This document shows positions 6,355 through 7,671 of a stretch of DNA of 7,671 nt, in pieces; the stretch's first letter is position 1; each line of letters starts with the position of its first letter. This DNA is from Candidatus Methanophaga sp. GoMg3.2 (GTDB lineage Archaea; Halobacteriota; Syntropharchaeia; Alkanophagales; Methanospirareceae): contig QBUN01000310.1 of assembly GCA_013180565.1 (NCBI GenBank), forward strand, positions 1 through 7,671, written 5' to 3'. The notes below the pieces were generated by a model. The model saw nothing but the letters and a program-made list of their open reading frames with translations. It had not been told where the DNA came from and did no database searches. A program made the translations under genes and the position numbers.

Positions 6355-7092
6355 ATGGATAGAAGAGATAGTAAAGAAGGAATTGGAGACCGATTCCAGC
6401 AAGAGACGAAGTATCAAAAAGGACATCTTCTTGATACGGATCTGGATTGGGCAAATAAGCCAGAGGGGTATAAGCGGTATCCAACCGCGCCAAAAATAGA
6501 GCTCGAACCTCCGCAGGTGGAGGGAGGAGCACCTCTATGGGAAGTTATGAGACGTCGCCGAAGCATTCGATCCTTCAAAGACGAGCCACTGAAAAAAGTT
6601 GAACTGTCACAACTGCTGTGGGCCGCACAGGGGATTACCAATTTAGACTCGGGGTTTAGAACCGCACCATCAGCCGGTGCGTTGTATCCAGTAGAAACGT
6701 ATCTCATAACTAATTCCGTGGAGCACGTTGACCCAGGAGTTTACCATTATGCAATTGATAAGCATGAGCTCGATCAGTTAAAAGTAGGCAATTTTCGTCT
6801 TCAGGTGGCACAGTCGGCCTTTGATCAAGAAATTGCGTACTGTGCGAACGTGGTCTTTATCTGGACTGCAATATTCGAACGGTCGAAATGGCGATCCAAA
6901 CAACGGGCATATCGCTATGTAGGGTTAGATGCAGGGCATATGGCACAGAACGTTGCGTTAGCCGCAGTTGCACTGAATCTCGACAGTTGCCAGGTTGGTG
7001 CGTTCTACGATGACGAGGTAAACGCTTTATTGGATGTTGATGGTACAGAGGAGAGTGTTATTTACATGACGGTAGTCGGAAAGAGACAATAG
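6355..7092 (+). CDS. SagB-type nitroreductase-family FMN oxidoreductase
   Basis: This is a probable cytosolic flavin-dependent oxidoreductase of the nitroreductase superfamily, SagB/ThcOx branch. The FMN-phosphate-binding start of the fold is RRRRSIRSF (66-74). It is followed by LSQLLWAAQGI (84-94), the branch-typical PSAGALYPVETYL (105-117), GVYHY (128-132) and the helix YVGLDAGHMAQNVALAA (188-204), ending in a GKRQ tail. The length of 245 residues suits a stand-alone member. In SagB relatives such enzymes oxidise azolines in peptide natural products, but no YcaO cyclodehydratase or precursor peptide gene is in the window, and many archaeal stand-alone members have no known substrate. The start is secure: GGAGGT 8 nt upstream. 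Its own TATA box and the 106-bp gap separate it from the transporter operon, so a functional link to the transporter is not implied. Confidence 0.93.
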   Translation: MDRRDSKEGIGDRFQQETKYQKGHLLDTDLDWANKPEGYKRYPTAPKIELEPPQVEGGAPLWEVMRRRRSIRSFKDEPLKKVELSQLLWAAQGITNLDSGFRTAPSAGALYPVETYLITNSVEHVDPGVYHYAIDKHELDQLKVGNFRLQVAQSAFDQEIAYCANVVFIWTAIFERSKWRSKQRAYRYVGLDAGHMAQNVALAAVALNLDSCQVGAFYDDEVNALLDVDGTEESVIYMTVVGKRQ

Positions 7093-7099
7093 CCATCTA

Positions 7100-7193
7100 C
7101 TCAAATTTCTATTGAGCCTCTGGAACCGCCAACCAAATCTTTCTGATTTGCCTTTATTCCTGTAATTTCTTCGCTTTTGCTCTAAAAATTTGT
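7100..7193 (+). terminator. Probable transcription end of the nitroreductase gene
   Basis: Two short stems follow the stop codon: CTCAA (7100-7104) with TTGAG (7112-7116), and CAAATC (7134-7139) with GATTTG (7145-7150). They are followed by a pyrimidine- and T-rich stretch up to about 7180. Archaeal termination relies mainly on T-rich tracts, so the tract is the more relevant part. Confidence 0.35.
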
Positions 7194-7243
7194 TTATTGC
7201 CTTGTCAGCCTAATCCAAGCTTATTCTACGGAAAGCAGTAGGC

Positions 7244-7456
7244 GATCTCATGAGGTCCGTTCTACCCACATGATACGCAGTTATTGCGGTTAGATGTGTC
7301 GTTATTCCTGTGATGAGCATGTACCGTTCTAAGACGAGGAGGGGCGAGTAATCGCCTCCTCCTGAATCTGCGATTTATCACGTCGGAAATCTCCGAGGGT
7401 GCAGAGTTTAAGAGCGTTTCAATCCACGCTTTGGGTTTCTAATGCCTCTGCGGAGA
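7244..7456 (+). ncRNA. Candidate structured RNA or cluster of hairpins
   Basis: Three compact structures lie in about 210 bp. First, CACAT (7267-7271) pairs with ATGTG (7294-7298), enclosing CGCA (7276-7279) with TGCG (7285-7288). Second, GAGGA (7336-7340) pairs with TCCTC (7357-7361) and GGCGA (7343-7347) with TCGCC (7352-7356) around a GTAA loop, which is a GNRA tetraloop on the + strand; GG at 7341-7342 is bulged. Third, TCTCC (7390-7394) pairs with GGAGA (7452-7456), GCAGAG (7401-7406) with CTCTGC (7446-7451), and AGAGCGT (7411-7417) with ACGCTTT (7426-7432), as nested stems. The G-U pair and the tetraloop favour the + strand. A near-palindrome GATCTCATGAGGTC sits at 7244-7257. No known RNA family is recognised. 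The third structure overlaps the possible pseudogene, so the two readings compete. Confidence 0.3.
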
Positions 7457-7580
7457 GAGGATCTACAGTTTTGAAGGTGACCTCTCATTTGAAGAGTATA
7501 TAGAATTGCTGGAAAAGTATTTCTCGATACAGAAGATAATAGAAGCACCTGATTTTGCTGGTTATCCACTCTCAAAATAA
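7374..7580 (+). pseudogene. Possible decayed coding fragment
   Basis: One + strand frame reads FITSEISEGAEFKSVSIHAL and then GF, meets TAA at 7440-7442, and resumes CLCGERIYSFEGDLSFEEYI followed by about 25 more residues to TAA at 7578-7580. The second half (7443-7580) has the charged/hydrophobic rhythm of a real helical protein (ELLEKYFSIQKIIEAPDF) and contains no ATG or GTG start. It could be the 3' end of a gene broken by the internal stop. The family is not recognised. A 45-codon open stretch can also arise by chance, so confidence is low. Confidence 0.25.
7413..7452 (-). repeat. Single CRISPR-repeat-like sequence
   Basis: On the minus strand this stretch ends GCGTGGATTGAAAC (complement of 7416-7429), very like the 3' end of type I CRISPR repeats and their ATTGAAAC handle. 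AATCC (7421-7425) and GGGTT (7433-7437) could form the small repeat stem with one G-U pair. There is only one copy: no second GTTTCAATCC occurs in the window and no cas gene is present, so it is at most a solitary relic and may be coincidence. Confidence 0.15.
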
Positions 7581-7671
7581 CTATGGCACGGGGGATGCTA
7601 TTTCTGTCTTTTGCGTCTAGATCAGTGATAACCAATGCAGCACTAAACACCTCTTTGTAATACTAAATCAA

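Larger units (their letters stand above)
7093..7671. other. 579-bp region without an intact gene
   Basis: No frame has a credible complete gene. The left part (7093-7198) has two small hairpins and a T-rich tract and is probably the 3' end of the nitroreductase transcript. The middle (7244-7456) is richer in G+C and full of inverted repeats. The right part (to 7580) includes a start-less reading frame with protein-like composition. In 7581-7671 I see nothing. A minus-strand frame across 7408-7650 lacks protein-like character and I do not call it. Confidence 0.6.

Noticed and set aside
6414..6707. 97-residue minus-strand open frame
   Set aside because: It is antisense to the nitroreductase core motifs; Ser/Arg-rich shadow text with no start signal.
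7290..7345. Group II intron domain V
   Set aside because: GTACCGTTCTAAG followed by a G-rich run resembles the 3' strand of domain V, but the complementary 5' strand with the AGC triad is not found upstream, and there is no reverse transcriptase or GTGCG intron start.
7310..7365. C/D box small RNA
   Set aside because: A perfect C box GTGATGA (7310-7316) and CTGA (7362-7365) are 56 nt apart end to end, but there are no C' or D' boxes, the flanks do not pair, and a strong hairpin fills the interior.
7405..7435. tRNA T-arm
   Set aside because: AGCGT-TTCAATCC-ACGCT resembles a T-arm but has an 8-nt loop, and no acceptor, D or anticodon arm can be built around it.
7408..7650. 80-residue minus-strand open frame
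   Set aside because: No family is recognised and it lacks a ribosome site. Its C-terminal part (RNPKRGLKRS) is simply the complement of the hairpin/CRISPR-like sequence.

Overview
The window looks archaeal, most likely from the methanogen/anaerobic methane- or alkane-oxidiser side of the Euryarchaeota (Methanosarcinales, Methanophagales/ANME-1 and relatives). The evidence is a PGF-CTERM-type sorting signal (archaeosortase substrate), two surface-protein domain types I recall from methanogen and ANME proteins, AT-rich BRE/TATA-like promoters and no -35/-10 promoters. This assignment is inference; no rRNA or methanogenesis gene is present.

All convincing genes are on the + strand. Positions 1-331 are an AT-rich intergenic region ending in a probable promoter. 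Positions 332-2140 encode a family 5 extracellular solute-binding protein (peptide/nickel ABC type) with an EF-hand/dockerin-like C-terminus and a strange repeat-encoded tail. Positions 2192-3067 and 3070-4392 are tandem paralogous secreted surface proteins; the second ends in a PGF-CTERM anchor. Positions 4393-4476 hold a short gap with an 8-bp tandem repeat. Positions 4477-5394 and 5391-6248 encode the two permeases of the same transporter class, coupled by a 4-nt overlap. Positions 6355-7092 encode a SagB-type FMN nitroreductase with its own promoter and an excellent Shine-Dalgarno. Positions 7093-7671 hold no intact gene but contain several hairpins, a CRISPR-repeat-like sequence and a possible decayed reading frame.

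The simplest reading is one oligopeptide/nickel-type importer (binding protein plus two permeases) into which two cell-surface protein genes have been placed. The ATPase subunits are not in the window, so they would have to come from elsewhere. The surface proteins may share transcription with the importer, but a functional link is only a hypothesis. The nitroreductase appears to be an independent unit. No complete new system is evident; the best second-look items are the split ATPase-less transporter with surface-protein insert, the EF-hand-tailed binding protein and the structured 3' region.
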